A DNA stretch of 64,000 nt from Mucilaginibacter sp. CSA2-8R (GTDB lineage Bacteria; Bacteroidota; Bacteroidia; Sphingobacteriales; Sphingobacteriaceae), in NCBI RefSeq assembly GCF_038806765.1, contig NZ_CP152389.1:186001-250000 (forward strand), given 5' to 3'. The first letter of the stretch is position 1. Every line of letters starts with the position of its first letter. The translations under genes were made by a program, and so were the position numbers. Under the pieces are notes generated by a model. That model searched no databases. It was not told the origin of the DNA and saw nothing but the letters and a program-made list of their open reading frames with translations. Positions 8,017-17,159 of this stretch are shown piece by piece.

Positions 8017-10125
8017 TTAGGAAATCTTATCCCAACTTAAACCGCCACTTTTAGCCTGGAAAGCCTGTTGTAAGATTTGGTTTTCGGGTAAAGCTAATTG
8101 TGGGTCGTGGGCAAAAATTTCTTCTACCGTTTTACGTGCTAAAAGCAGTATCTCCTGATCGGTGGCCAGGTCGGCCAGCTTTAAATCAAGCACACCGCTT
8201 TGCTGGGTGCCTTCAATGTTACCCGGACCGCGCAATTGCAGGTCAATCTCCGATATTTCGAAACCGTTATTCGTCTTCACCATCGTTTCGAGCCGTACTT
8301 TGCCTTCGCGGCTTAATTTTTGGCTACTCATCAAAATACAGTAAGATTGCTCGGCTCCCCGGCCTACGCGCCCGCGTAACTGGTGCAGTTGCGACAATCC
8401 AAAACGCTCGGCGTTTTCAATAATCATTACGGAGGCATTGGGCACATTTACACCCACCTCTATTACCGTAGTGGCTACCATCAGCTGCGTTTCGCCTTTA
8501 ACAAAGCGCTGCATCTCGAAATCTTTATCCGAAGCCGACATTTTTCCGTGTACTACACTAATGCGGTATTGCGGTAATGGAAATTCGCGCGACAGTGTTT
8601 CAGCGCCATCTATCAGGTTTTTTAAATCCAGCTTTTCACTTTCCTGTATTAGCGGGTATACTACGTAAACCTGGCGGCCCAAGGCAATTTCGCGTTTAAT
8701 AAAGCCGAACATTTGCAGGCGCTGGCTTTCGTAAAAATGCAGCGTTTCAATAGGCTTACGGCCGGCGGGCAATTCGTCAATCACCGATACGTCCAGGTCG
8801 CCATACAAGGTCATAGCCAGCGTTCGGGGGATAGGAGTGGCCGTCATTACCAATACGTGTGGCGGTATAATATTTTTCTTCCACAATTTGGCACGTTGCT
8901 CAACACCAAAGCGGTGCTGTTCATCAATTACCACAAAGCCCAAGTTTTTAAATTGTACCGCATCCTCAATAAGGGCATGGGTGCCAATCAGTATTTTTAG
9001 CTCTCCGTTCAGCAGCTTTTCATGAATTATGGCGCGTTGTTTCTTTTTCGTAGATCCGGTAAGCAAAGCAACTTCTACAAAATCATCACCTACCAAATGT
9101 TTAACCGATAGGTAGTGCTGGTTAGCCAAGATTTCGGTAGGCGCCATCATACACGTCTGGAACCCATTATCAATAGCTAAAAGCATACTCATTAAAGCCA
9201 CTACAGTTTTGCCGCTGCCTACATCGCCCTGTAGCAGGCGGTTCATCTGTACGCCGCGCTGGGTATCGAGCCTTATTTCTTTAAGTACACGCTTCTGTGC
9301 GTTAGTGAGCGGGAAGGGAATTTTTTCTTGGTAGAAAGTGTTAAAGTATTGGCCAACTTTATCAAACACATTACCCTTAAATTTATGGGTGCGGAGTAAT
9401 TTATTTTTAAGCAGCCGTAGCTGTATTAAAAATAACTCTTCAAACTTTAAGCGCCGCTGGGCTTCGTAAAGCAACTCGGGGCTTTCGGGGAAATGGATGT
9501 TACGATAGGCATCAACCCGGTTAATAAGCTTAAACTTTTGTAAAATGTACTGAGGCAGGTTTTCCTGTATGTCTTTTGCATGCTGCTCCAGCAAAATGCT
9601 GATTAGCTTTTGAAGCCCCTTGCTATCTAATGAAAAGCTTTTCAGCTTTTCTGTTGAGTTATAACCGGGTTGTAAAGTAAGGTTACCCTTACGCTTTAGC
9701 GTATCGGGCGAGTAAGGCTCCATCTCCGGATGAGCCATTTGCGCTTTGCCGTTAAACAGCGCCGGTTTGCCAAAAATGATATAGGCCTTGCCGATGTTCA
9801 GGCTTTTTTCGGCCCATTTAATACCCTGAAACCAGGCTAATTCCATTACGCCGGTGTCGTCCTGCGCTTGTATAATTAGTCGTTTGGTACGCTTATCACC
9901 TAATATTTCTTTATGTGTTAGCCTGGCAATTACCTGCACATACGGTAGTTCCGGCTGTATATCCCTTATTTTGTAAAAGCGGGTACGGTCAATATATTTA
10001 AAAGGATAGTGCTTTAGCAGGTCTTCGTAAGAGAAGATACCAAGCTCTTTTTTGAGTACCTCGGCCCTTGCTGTGCCTACTCCTTTTAAATAATCAACAG
10101 GGGTTTGAAATACCGATGCGTTCAA
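8017..10125 (-). CDS. recG: ATP-dependent DNA helicase RecG
   Basis: Branch-migrating helicase that rewinds stalled replication forks and Holliday junctions. The 702 residues match the family (about 690-700). An N-terminal wedge/OB region (about 1-250) includes the HhH-like VGTARAEVLKKELGI. Helicase motif I is LLQGDVGSGKTVVAL near 298-312, motif II is the RecG-specific DEQHRFGV, motif III is MTATPIPRT, and the C-lobe carries VIEVGVNVPNAS and the QLRGRVGRG motif VI, followed by the RecG-typical QLRGPGNIEGTQQSG. It begins 20 bases after ridA in the same orientation. Secure. Confidence 0.97.
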   Translation of the reverse strand: MNASVFQTPVDYLKGVGTARAEVLKKELGIFSYEDLLKHYPFKYIDRTRFYKIRDIQPELPYVQVIARLTHKEILGDKRTKRLIIQAQDDTGVMELAWFQGIKWAEKSLNIGKAYIIFGKPALFNGKAQMAHPEMEPYSPDTLKRKGNLTLQPGYNSTEKLKSFSLDSKGLQKLISILLEQHAKDIQENLPQYILQKFKLINRVDAYRNIHFPESPELLYEAQRRLKFEELFLIQLRLLKNKLLRTHKFKGNVFDKVGQYFNTFYQEKIPFPLTNAQKRVLKEIRLDTQRGVQMNRLLQGDVGSGKTVVALMSMLLAIDNGFQTCMMAPTEILANQHYLSVKHLVGDDFVEVALLTGSTKKKQRAIIHEKLLNGELKILIGTHALIEDAVQFKNLGFVVIDEQHRFGVEQRAKLWKKNIIPPHVLVMTATPIPRTLAMTLYGDLDVSVIDELPAGRKPIETLHFYESQRLQMFGFIKREIALGRQVYVVYPLIQESEKLDLKNLIDGAETLSREFPLPQYRISVVHGKMSASDKDFEMQRFVKGETQLMVATTVIEVGVNVPNASVMIIENAERFGLSQLHQLRGRVGRGAEQSYCILMSSQKLSREGKVRLETMVKTNNGFEISEIDLQLRGPGNIEGTQQSGVLDLKLADLATDQEILLLARKTVEEIFAHDPQLALPENQILQQAFQAKSGGLSWDKIS

Positions 10126-10145
10126 GATTTATTTTAAGTAGCCAG

Positions 10146-10526
10146 TTAGCCTTTGTAAGCAATTACCGAAATTTCAACATTGACATTTTTAGGCAGAGCA
10201 GCAACCTGTACTGTTTCGCGGGCAGGGTAGTTGCCGGTGAAGTAAGAGCCGTAAATTTCGTTAACCCTGGCAAAATCGCCCATGTCTTTTAAAAAGATAC
10301 TGGTTTTTACAATATGGCTAAAGTCAAGGCCAGCTTCAGTTAAAATAGCTTTGATGTTTTCCAGCACCTTAGTGGTTTCGGTAGTAAGGTCTGTTAACAC
10401 CAATTCGCCCGATTGCGGGTCTAAAGCAATCTGTCCGGATACAAAAAGCATGTTGCCTGCCATAACAGCCTGGTTATATGGACCGATGGGCGCAGGGGCG
10501 TTTGGGGTATTTATAATTGTGCTCAT
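10146..10526 (-). CDS. ridA: RidA family enamine/imine deaminase
   Basis: A 126-residue cytoplasmic protein of the YjgF/YER057c/UK114 family, which hydrolyses reactive enamines/imines released by PLP enzymes such as threonine dehydratase. Family marks: N-terminal NTPNAPAPIGPYNQAV, central GQIALDPQSGELV, and ARETVQVAALPKN with the conserved substrate-binding Arg near 105. The start is the ATG at 10524-10526, which overlaps by one base the stop codon of the 47-aa gene upstream (TAATG); a longer reading from 10547 would lie inside that gene. Translational coupling is likely. recG follows after 20 bases. Confidence 0.95.
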   Translation of the reverse strand: MSTIINTPNAPAPIGPYNQAVMAGNMLFVSGQIALDPQSGELVLTDLTTETTKVLENIKAILTEAGLDFSHIVKTSIFLKDMGDFARVNEIYGSYFTGNYPARETVQVAALPKNVNVEISVIAYKG

Positions 10527-10669
10527 TATTTTTTCAGGATAAACCAATCAATCAACTTCCAGATGATGCCCAGTACAAACATGATGATGGCCATGGCATT
10601 AATGACATGCATCACCTTCAAATTAAAACTGGACGGACGTTTGTCGTCTTTTCTGCGGAAGAAGTACAT
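10526..10669 (-). CDS. 47-residue single-span membrane protein, unknown function
   Basis: A short gene: MYFFRRKDDKRPSSFNLKV, then one hydrophobic helix (about residues 20-45, rich in I, M, V, L and W) and a Lys-Lys end. The basic N-terminus predicts an N-in orientation. It is supported by a TAnnTTTG box just upstream, by its stop overlapping the ridA ATG (TAATG), and by its plausible amino-acid make-up. Short proteins of this form occur in other Sphingobacteria, I believe, but I cannot name the family with confidence. As the first gene of the ridA-recG-M28 transcript it may set translation of ridA. The -7 box ends only 4 bases before the ATG, so the mRNA may be leaderless. Confidence 0.72.
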   Translation of the reverse strand: MYFFRRKDDKRPSSFNLKVMHVINAMAIIMFVLGIIWKLIDWFILKK

Positions 10670-10673
10670 AAAA

Positions 10674-10681
10674 CAAAGTTA
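10674..10681 (-). promoter_or_regulatory. -7 promoter box of the 47-aa gene / ridA / recG operon
   Basis: Minus-strand TAACTTTG fits TAnnTTTG exactly. Its last base is separated from the ATG (10669) by only four bases, so transcription should begin at or next to the A of the start codon. It directly follows the T-run of the ompA terminator. Confidence 0.6.
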
Positions 10682-10683
10682 AT

Positions 10684-10716
10684 AAAAAAAAGGCTCCGGG
10701 TTATCCGGAGCCTTTT
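10684..10716 (-). terminator. terminator of the OmpA-family gene
   Basis: A perfect 12-bp stem (10688-10699 with 10705-10716), GTTAT/ATAAC loop, then seven T on the minus strand. It sits 23 bases after the OmpA stop. Confidence 0.9.
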
Positions 10717-10738
10717 CAAGTTCTAATTAATTTAGAAA

Positions 10739-12082
10739 TTATTGTTTGAACTCAACGCGACGGTTCATTACACGTCCTTCTTCAGTTGAGTTATCAGCAA
10801 TTGGGTTAGTTTCACCTAAACCTTTTGTTTTTAAGCGACGAGCTTCAACACCAGAGTTAACTAAGTAAGTTTTTACTGAGTTAGCACGATCTCTTGATAA
10901 ACGCAGGTTGTGAGCTGCAGTACCTTCAGATGATGCATAACCGTTTAAAGTAACTACTTTTTTAGAGTTAGAACGCATGTCAGCAGATACTAAGTCTAAT
11001 ACAGCATAAGAAGAAGTTCTTAATACTGAGCTATCAAAGTCAAACTGGATGTTTGAGTAAGCTTGAGCAGCAGGAGTTGCAGTTGAATCCGCTTTAGGGA
11101 ATACAATTGGACAACCAGCACCGTCAACAACTGTACCAGCAGGAGTGCTTGGACATTTGTCAAATTGATCAGCTACACCGTCACCGTCAGTATCTTTTTT
11201 CAGGTCGTTAACAGCGTTTTCAACGTTAGTTACACGGCCTTTCAAAGCTTCAACTTCTTGACGTAAAGCAGCATCGTACAATTCGTCATACATCATAGCT
11301 ACTGGGTTTACCCAATCCAGGTTTGGTTTTGATGAAGAACCGAAAGTGTACTCTAAACCACCGTAACCGTAAGAGTATTTATCTCTTGATGGGTAGCCTC
11401 TTTTTAAACCGTCTAAGTTGTCATCATCAGTAAAGTTAGCAGTATAACCTAAGTTAAATGCCCAAGCGTCATTCAATCTGAATTTAACACCTGCACCAAC
11501 TGGGATCACTAAGCTTTTTACATAATGGTTACCACCATCAGCATCTTTGTAACGAGTTTCTAAACCAGATGCAGTGATGAAGTGTGGGTTGTAATAGATC
11601 AAACCAGCACCTGCGTTAACGAAGAAGTTAACAGAGTTTTTACGACGCAGGAAGTCAATAGTAGCAACGTTAACAACGCCGCTTAAAGTTCCTTGCCAAA
11701 AACGTGTGTCGAAAGAAGCCATACCATCACGAACGCCACCTTGAGCGCTGTTGTTGTTACCAGCTACTTTACCGCCACGAGCGTCTAATTGTAAGCCAAA
11801 TGAATGGGCTAACTGCCATCTTAATGATGCACCGTAACCAAGCGATACAACATAATCAGTGTAATCGTTTACACCACCGATAGCCACTGCAGGAGATGTT
11901 GCACCTACGTTTAAACCAAAGCTCCAGGTGTTGTACTGACCTCTGCCACCAAACACTTTAGCTGTACCGGTTGAATTTGACATGCTGCTTTTAGTTGAAT
12001 CGGTTTGCGCGTTGGCCATACCAACCGCAAGCAGCGATGCAAAAGAAAGCGCGACTGTTTTCTTTAATGTAGAATAGTTCAT
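10739..12082 (-). CDS. OmpA family outer membrane protein with TSP type 3 repeat
   Basis: A 447-residue outer membrane protein. Signal peptide about 1-25 (ending MANAQ); an N-terminal beta-barrel-like region to about 265; a short coiled segment (VEALKGRVTNVENAVNDLK); a calcium-binding thrombospondin type 3 repeat (DTDGDGVADQFDKCP); and a C-terminal OmpA peptidoglycan-binding domain (about 335-447) with the NLRLSRDRANSV core. It should tie the outer membrane to the cell wall. Codon choice is unusually uniform (AAC, GTT, ACT), as in highly expressed genes. The ATG at 12082 is preferred to the in-frame TTG three codons upstream. It has its own strong terminator and is probably monocistronic. Confidence 0.93.
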   Translation of the reverse strand: MNYSTLKKTVALSFASLLAVGMANAQTDSTKSSMSNSTGTAKVFGGRGQYNTWSFGLNVGATSPAVAIGGVNDYTDYVVSLGYGASLRWQLAHSFGLQLDARGGKVAGNNNSAQGGVRDGMASFDTRFWQGTLSGVVNVATIDFLRRKNSVNFFVNAGAGLIYYNPHFITASGLETRYKDADGGNHYVKSLVIPVGAGVKFRLNDAWAFNLGYTANFTDDDNLDGLKRGYPSRDKYSYGYGGLEYTFGSSSKPNLDWVNPVAMMYDELYDAALRQEVEALKGRVTNVENAVNDLKKDTDGDGVADQFDKCPSTPAGTVVDGAGCPIVFPKADSTATPAAQAYSNIQFDFDSSVLRTSSYAVLDLVSADMRSNSKKVVTLNGYASSEGTAAHNLRLSRDRANSVKTYLVNSGVEARRLKTKGLGETNPIADNSTEEGRVMNRRVEFKQ

Positions 12083-12234
12083 AGTTTTCAAGATTAAACA
12101 AATTTTAATTGTGATTTTACTTAATAAAATTAGTACTTATGTCTGCTCGTCAACCAAACTCCGTTCCAATTTTCTTAATATTGGAGACAAATAAATGCAA
12201 TTTTTTGTTTTCTAAAAATTAATAATTTTATTTT

Positions 12235-13527
12235 ATGAAATATCATCCTATAAGCAACAGCTTATTTATTTTAAATAGAAAAAATTTCGTTTCACGAATA
12301 AAGCCGTCGTCTTTGGCAATATTTAACGCCGCTGATGAATACACCCGCAGCGGTGATCAAAACTTCCTGTTCAAACAAAATGCCGACTTCTTTTACTTAT
12401 CAGGGATAGATCAGGAACAAAGTATTTTGCTGCTTTTTCCGGATTGTCCTAATCCGTTGTACAAAGAAGTACTTTTTTTGAGACAAACTAACGAACACAT
12501 TGCGGTATGGGAAGGACACAAATACACCAAAGAAGAGGCCCGCAAGGCATCGGGTATAGAAGCAGTATATTGGTTGCACGATTTTGAGGCAATACTGCAT
12601 AGCATCATTCACTATGCAGATCACATTTATATTAATACCAACGAGAACGACCGTTACTTACCGGGTGTACCTTACCGCGATCTGCGCTTTTTGGAAGAAT
12701 TGCGCGGCAAATATCCTTTGCATTATTACGAACGTGCTGCACCTATACTGCGAGATTTACGCGTAATTAAGTCAGAAGTTGAAATTGAACTTACACAAAA
12801 GGCCTGCGATATTACCGGTGATGCATTTGTACGTGTACTTAAGTTTGTAAAACCTGGAGTTGCTGAATACGAAATTGAAGCCGAGATTAGCCATGAGTTT
12901 TTACGCCAGCGTGCTACCGGTCATGCTTATAATCCCATTATAGCTTCGGGCCGTAATGCTATTGTACTGCACTACAATGATAACAACCAGATATGCCATG
13001 ATGGGGATGTGATTTTATTTGACTTTGCTGCCGAATATGGTAATTATAATGCCGACTTAAGCCGTTCTATACCGGTTAACGGCCGCTTTACCGAGCGCCA
13101 GCGCAAGGTTTATGATGCTGTATTGCGTGTGATGCGCCAATCTACCGCAATGCTGGTGGCGGGTACAGTATGGAATGATTACCATGATGAGGTAGGAAAA
13201 ATTATGACCAGCGAATTAATAGGTTTAGGATTGCTTGACCGCCATGCGGTAGAAAAGCAGGACCCTAAAGCGCCTTTGTATAAAAAATATTTTATGCATG
13301 GTACCTCTCATCACCTGGGCATTGACGTGCACGACTATGCCAGCCGTTATAAACCATTTGAAGTGGGTAATATTTTAACCTGTGAGCCGGGTATATATAT
13401 CCCCGAAGAAAATTTAGGTATACGCATAGAAAACGATATTTTAATTACCGAAGGCGGTAACCGCGATTTGATGGCCAATATACCTGTAGAAGCCAAACAT
13501 GTTGAAGACATTATGAACAGTAAGTAA
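12235..13527 (+). CDS. pepP: Xaa-Pro aminopeptidase (M24B)
   Basis: A 430-residue pita-bread metallopeptidase that removes N-terminal residues preceding proline. An AMP_N-type N-terminal domain (about 1-140) is followed by the M24 domain. The five metal ligands are visible: Asp in LFDFAAEYGNYNADLSRS (two Asp), His in MHGTSHHLGIDVHD, Glu in TCEPGIYIPEE and Glu in GIRIENDILIT. Length and order match the bacterial aminopeptidase P group. It is divergent from the OmpA gene across 152 bases; no clean -7 box is seen before its ATG. A strong terminator follows. Confidence 0.94.
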   Translation: MKYHPISNSLFILNRKNFVSRIKPSSLAIFNAADEYTRSGDQNFLFKQNADFFYLSGIDQEQSILLLFPDCPNPLYKEVLFLRQTNEHIAVWEGHKYTKEEARKASGIEAVYWLHDFEAILHSIIHYADHIYINTNENDRYLPGVPYRDLRFLEELRGKYPLHYYERAAPILRDLRVIKSEVEIELTQKACDITGDAFVRVLKFVKPGVAEYEIEAEISHEFLRQRATGHAYNPIIASGRNAIVLHYNDNNQICHDGDVILFDFAAEYGNYNADLSRSIPVNGRFTERQRKVYDAVLRVMRQSTAMLVAGTVWNDYHDEVGKIMTSELIGLGLLDRHAVEKQDPKAPLYKKYFMHGTSHHLGIDVHDYASRYKPFEVGNILTCEPGIYIPEENLGIRIENDILITEGGNRDLMANIPVEAKHVEDIMNSK

Positions 13528-13552
13528 GCAACTTATTTACCTTGTGCAGCAG

Positions 13553-13592
13553 AAAAGCAGATGGTAACATAAAAGTGCCATCTGCTTTTTTA
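13553..13592 (+). terminator. terminator after pepP
   Basis: A 12-bp perfect stem (13553-13564 with 13578-13589), 13-base loop and T-run. Confidence 0.85.
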
Positions 13593-13604
13593 TTGATTGT
13601 GCAA

Positions 13605-13612
13605 TATATTTG
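13605..13612 (+). promoter_or_regulatory. -7 box of the glycosyltransferase trio
   Basis: TATATTTG fits the -7 consensus and lies 13 bases past the pepP terminator stem, giving a predicted leader of about 55 bases before the ATG at 13672. Confidence 0.5.
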
Positions 13613-13671
13613 CAGCGGTAGCAGGCCCTGCCTGAAAGTAGCATTACGTTAAACTAAGCCGGATATAAGAT

Positions 13672-14616
13672 ATGTTTAAAAAAAAGAACCTGGCAAGTAA
13701 GCTTTGGCTTAAGTATACCGACCGGCCTGCTTACAAAACGTATAAGTGGGAATTAGTAAATTATAACAGGAGCCAGTTCACTAACTTTTTGCTGGGCTCT
13801 GAACGGCTCAACAGTCTGCCTAAAATTAAAGCTTTAAGCAGCGTTACCGGCCAGTTAAATATTACCCATAGCGGTAATGCAGGCGATGTGATATATGCCT
13901 TGCCTACGTTAAAAAAAATTAATGAGCTTACCGGCGCAAAAATTAACCTGTACCTTATTTTAGGTAAACCCTTAATTTTGCCCGAGTATAGTACGCACCC
14001 TTTAGGCAACGTCATGCTTAACCGTAAAATGGCCGATATGCTGATTGCATTAATTAGTGCGCAGTCTTACATCAATCTATGCGACGTATACACCAATCAA
14101 AAAATTGATATTGATTTTGACTACTTCAGGGCTGGACTTATACCACAGGACAAGGGCAATATAGCTCACTGGTGTGGTTACATCACCGGTGTTACTCCTG
14201 ATTTGTGGAAGCCATGGCTTAAGGTACTACCTGATGCAGCTTACAAAAATACTATAGTGGTTGCCCGTAGTGCCCGCTACCAGAATAAAACTATCGATTA
14301 TCGGTTTTTGAATAAGTATGAATCTTTAAAATTTGTAGGGGTAGAAAGCGAATACCAGGAAATTAAAAAGTACCTGCCAAAAGCCGAATGGGTACAGGTA
14401 AATGATTTTATGGCATTGGCACAAGTTATTGCCGGATGCAAAGTTTTCATCGGCAATCAGTCGTTCCCATACTCAATAGCCGAGGCTTTAAAGGTACCAC
14501 GTATACTTGAAGTAGCGTTTGAAGTAATTAACGTAGTGCCCGAGGGCGAGAATGGGCACGATTTTCTTTTTCAGGATCACCTTGAAGCCTTGGTGGAGGA
14601 TTTATATTCACGTTAA
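13672..14616 (+). CDS. glycosyltransferase-like protein (ADP-heptose transferase-like fold)
   Basis: A 314-residue cytoplasmic protein of uncertain family. The segment HSGNAGDVIYALPTLKKINE (about 64-83) resembles the GDxxxALPxLxxL start of GT9-like heptosyltransferases, and FIGNQSFPYSIAEALKVPRI (about 264-283) resembles their donor-binding GxxxG/H-Sxxxx-A-L region. I infer a GT-B sugar transferase or a relative working on surface polysaccharide. It opens a same-strand group of three sugar-transfer type genes, and 19 bases separate it from the next ATG. There is no signal peptide or membrane helix. The exact reaction is unknown. Confidence 0.6.
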   Translation: MFKKKNLASKLWLKYTDRPAYKTYKWELVNYNRSQFTNFLLGSERLNSLPKIKALSSVTGQLNITHSGNAGDVIYALPTLKKINELTGAKINLYLILGKPLILPEYSTHPLGNVMLNRKMADMLIALISAQSYINLCDVYTNQKIDIDFDYFRAGLIPQDKGNIAHWCGYITGVTPDLWKPWLKVLPDAAYKNTIVVARSARYQNKTIDYRFLNKYESLKFVGVESEYQEIKKYLPKAEWVQVNDFMALAQVIAGCKVFIGNQSFPYSIAEALKVPRILEVAFEVINVVPEGENGHDFLFQDHLEALVEDLYSR

Positions 14617-14635
14617 TTTAGTAAACCTCCTGCAC

Positions 14636-15448
14636 ATGAGTTTAAAGGGGAAAGTAGCCGTTGTGATACCGTTTTATAAGCCGGGCCTTACTGCGTACGA
14701 GCAAGTTGCTTTGCAGCAATGCGAACGTATATTAAGTAACCATATTAAAATAGCTGTTAAGCCCTATAAACTTGCATTGCCTGATTTTGCAGATACGGTT
14801 AAAATTGACGAGGTTATTAACTTTGATAACCATTATTTCGCAAGTATTGATGGCTATAACCGGCTCATGTTATCTACGGAGTTCTATGCTAAATTCCAAT
14901 CTTTTGAATATATATTGATCCATCAGCTAGATGCCTTTGTATTTAAAGATAACTTACTTGACTGGTGCAGCCGAGATTTAGATTATATAGGTGCCCCCTG
15001 GATACGCCCGGTGGAACATACAGATTTGATCAAAGCCCTCAAGTCAAAAATTCAATATGCAGTACATACTCGTTTTGATGTTAAAAAGAATGGGGTACCG
15101 AGCGAAAAGCAGTTTGAAAACAAAGTGGGCAATGGCGGTTTTTCATTACGGAGGGTAAAGAAATTTTATGACCTGGCCTTACAGTTGCAGGATAAAATAG
15201 CCTTTTACCTGCAACAACAAGGGGTGCATGAGTACAACGAAGATGCTTTTTGGAGTATAGAGGTAAACCGTAAAAAAAAGGTATTAAACATTCCGGCGCT
15301 TAAGGTTGGGTTGCAGTTTGCCTTCGAGTCATCTCCGGAGCGGGCCTTGAAAATTAACGACCAGCAATTGCCATTTGGTTGCCATGCCTGGGACTTATAC
15401 GCCGATTTTTGGAGGCCTGTTTTTAAACAATATGGCTTTGAAATCTAA
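14636..15448 (+). CDS. DUF5672-type glycosyltransferase-like protein
   Basis: A 270-residue protein starting MSLKGKVAVVIPFYKP, the beta-alpha-beta beginning of a GT-A fold. ILIHQLDAFVF (Asp after the strand), DWCSRDLDYIGAPWI and GNGGFSLRRVKKF are the marks I associate with the DUF5672 family, which often sits in polysaccharide loci. The ATG at 14636 is chosen because a longer reading from 14552 would overlap the previous gene by 65 bases and precede the conserved start. A nucleotide-sugar transferase role is inference from fold and neighbours. Confidence 0.68.
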   Translation: MSLKGKVAVVIPFYKPGLTAYEQVALQQCERILSNHIKIAVKPYKLALPDFADTVKIDEVINFDNHYFASIDGYNRLMLSTEFYAKFQSFEYILIHQLDAFVFKDNLLDWCSRDLDYIGAPWIRPVEHTDLIKALKSKIQYAVHTRFDVKKNGVPSEKQFENKVGNGGFSLRRVKKFYDLALQLQDKIAFYLQQQGVHEYNEDAFWSIEVNRKKKVLNIPALKVGLQFAFESSPERALKINDQQLPFGCHAWDLYADFWRPVFKQYGFEI

Positions 15449-15485
15449 TATTATTTAATACAACCTACTCATCATTATAAACATT

Positions 15486-16367
15486 ATGAAAGTTGCCGGT
15501 TTTACCTTCATTCGCAATGCGGTAAAAAATGATTACCCGGTGGTGGAGGCCATTACGTCTATATTGCCGGTTTGCGATGAATTTGTGGTGGCTCTGGGTA
15601 ACAGTGAGGATAATACAGAAGAATTGATCAGGGGAATTAATTCACCTAAAATCAGGATTGTTCATACCGTCTGGGACGAAAGCCTGAGAGAGGGGGGGGC
15701 GGTTTTTGCCGCCGAAACAGATAAAGCCTTTGCTGCCATATCTCCCGATGCCGACTGGGCTTTTTATATTCAGGGTGATGAGGTGGTGCACGAAAAATAT
15801 CTGCCGCTCATTAGTCAGGAGATGCAGGATAACTTAACTGATGTTCATGTGGAGGGCTTGCTGTTTAAATATGTGCATTTTTATGGATCGTATGATTACT
15901 ATGCCCATTCACGGCGCTGGTACAGGCGCGAGATCCGCATTTTACGGAACAACAAAAACGTGCATTCCTATCGTGATGCCCAAGGTTTTAGATTGGGCGG
16001 CCGGAAGTTAAATGTAAAACTAATTGACGCTTATATTTATCATTACGGTTGGGTAAAACCGCCGCAGGGTATGGGTAATAAGGTGCGCAACTTTAACCAG
16101 TTTTATCATGATGATAGCTGGATGGCCGAAAATATGCCGCAAACTTTTGAGTTTGATTTTAAGAATGCAGATCGTTTATTGCCTTTTACCGATACTCATC
16201 CGGCAGTGCTGCAACGCCGCATCCAGGCACAAAACTGGCAGCTGGAGCTCGATCCGGTAGCTATCAAAAAGAAACTCTCTTTGCGACGGCGCATCCTGCA
16301 AAAAATTGAAGACTGGACCGGCTGGCGGGTAAGCGAGTACCGCAATTATAAAATCATTAAAAGTTAA
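15486..16367 (+). CDS. family 2-like glycosyltransferase
   Basis: A 293-residue GT-A type protein. The N-terminal [20 protein letters not shown] with [20 protein letters not shown] matches the group of glycan synthases in which FxFxRNA replaces the usual Rossmann start; the [14 protein letters not shown] segment (about 97-110) supplies the metal/donor-binding acidic cluster. A basic C-terminus ([11 protein letters not shown]) may touch the membrane. It is the last gene of the trio, starting 37 bases after the second. Its stop codon overlaps the pdxJ stop on the other strand (TTAA shared), so the two genes converge without any spacer. Confidence 0.75.
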   Translation: MKVAGFTFIRNAVKNDYPVVEAITSILPVCDEFVVALGNSEDNTEELIRGINSPKIRIVHTVWDESLREGGAVFAAETDKAFAAISPDADWAFYIQGDEVVHEKYLPLISQEMQDNLTDVHVEGLLFKYVHFYGSYDYYAHSRRWYRREIRILRNNKNVHSYRDAQGFRLGGRKLNVKLIDAYIYHYGWVKPPQGMGNKVRNFNQFYHDDSWMAENMPQTFEFDFKNADRLLPFTDTHPAVLQRRIQAQNWQLELDPVAIKKKLSLRRRILQKIEDWTGWRVSEYRNYKIIKS

Positions 16368-17083
16368 ACAGCAAGCCTTTGCAAATACATTTGGATGGTA
16401 TTTTCCAAGCCGTAGTATAAAGCATCGCAAATTAAGGCATGGCCAATACTTACTTCATGCAAACCCGGAACATGCTGGGCAAAGTATTTCAGATTTTTTA
16501 AATCCAGGTCGTGCCCGGCATTAAGACCCAAGCCAACTTCTATAGCTTTTTCTGCCGCCTGAATGTAGGGGGCAGCCGCCAATTCAATCCCCTGGTGATA
16601 ATGGCTGGCATAGGCTTCTGTATATAGCTCGATGCGATCGGTTCCGGTTTCGGCAGCGGCTTCTACCATATCTACCAGCGGGTCAACAAACAGCGATACC
16701 CTGATGCCCTCGTCTTTGAAGCACTTTACCATATCCTGTAAATAACGTTGGTGAGTAATGGTGTCCCAGCCGTGGTTAGATGTTAGTTGGTTAAGTGCAT
16801 CAGGTACTAAGGTTACTTGGTGCGGCTTTACGGCCAAAACCAAATCAACAAACTTTTTTTCTTCGCAGTTGCCTTCAATGTTAAATTCAGTAGTTACAAT
16901 GTCTTTCAAAGCATACACATCATCATAGCGTATATGGCGCTCGTCGGGGCGGGGATGTACTGTAATGCCCTGCGCACCAAAACGCTCGCAATCTTTGGCA
17001 ACCTGTATCAAATCGGGATTGTTACCGCCGCGCGAATTGCGCAGTGTAGCTATTTTATTAACATTAACAGACAAGCGTATCAT
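16364..17083 (-). CDS. pdxJ: pyridoxine 5'-phosphate synthase
   Basis: Condenses 1-deoxyxylulose 5-phosphate with 3-amino-2-oxopropyl phosphate to pyridoxine 5'-phosphate, the last ring-closing step of DXP-dependent vitamin B6 synthesis. The 239 residues match the family. Signatures: [18 protein letters not shown] at the start, [42 protein letters not shown], and [13 protein letters not shown] near the C-terminus. The ATG at 17083 gives MIRLSVN; an in-frame TTG six bases upstream is not needed. The previous gene in this orientation ends 76 bases upstream, so it may be cotranscribed with it. No hairpin separates it from the converging glycosyltransferase. Confidence 0.97.
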   Translation of the reverse strand: MIRLSVNVNKIATLRNSRGGNNPDLIQVAKDCERFGAQGITVHPRPDERHIRYDDVYALKDIVTTEFNIEGNCEEKKFVDLVLAVKPHQVTLVPDALNQLTSNHGWDTITHQRYLQDMVKCFKDEGIRVSLFVDPLVDMVEAAAETGTDRIELYTEAYASHYHQGIELAAAPYIQAAEKAIEVGLGLNAGHDLDLKNLKYFAQHVPGLHEVSIGHALICDALYYGLENTIQMYLQRLAV

Positions 17084-17159
17084 CAGCAAAAATTAAAAGT
17101 TGCAAGTTAGTATTCTTAGAGCTATAACACCTCAACGGGCTATAATGATTGTGCAAACT

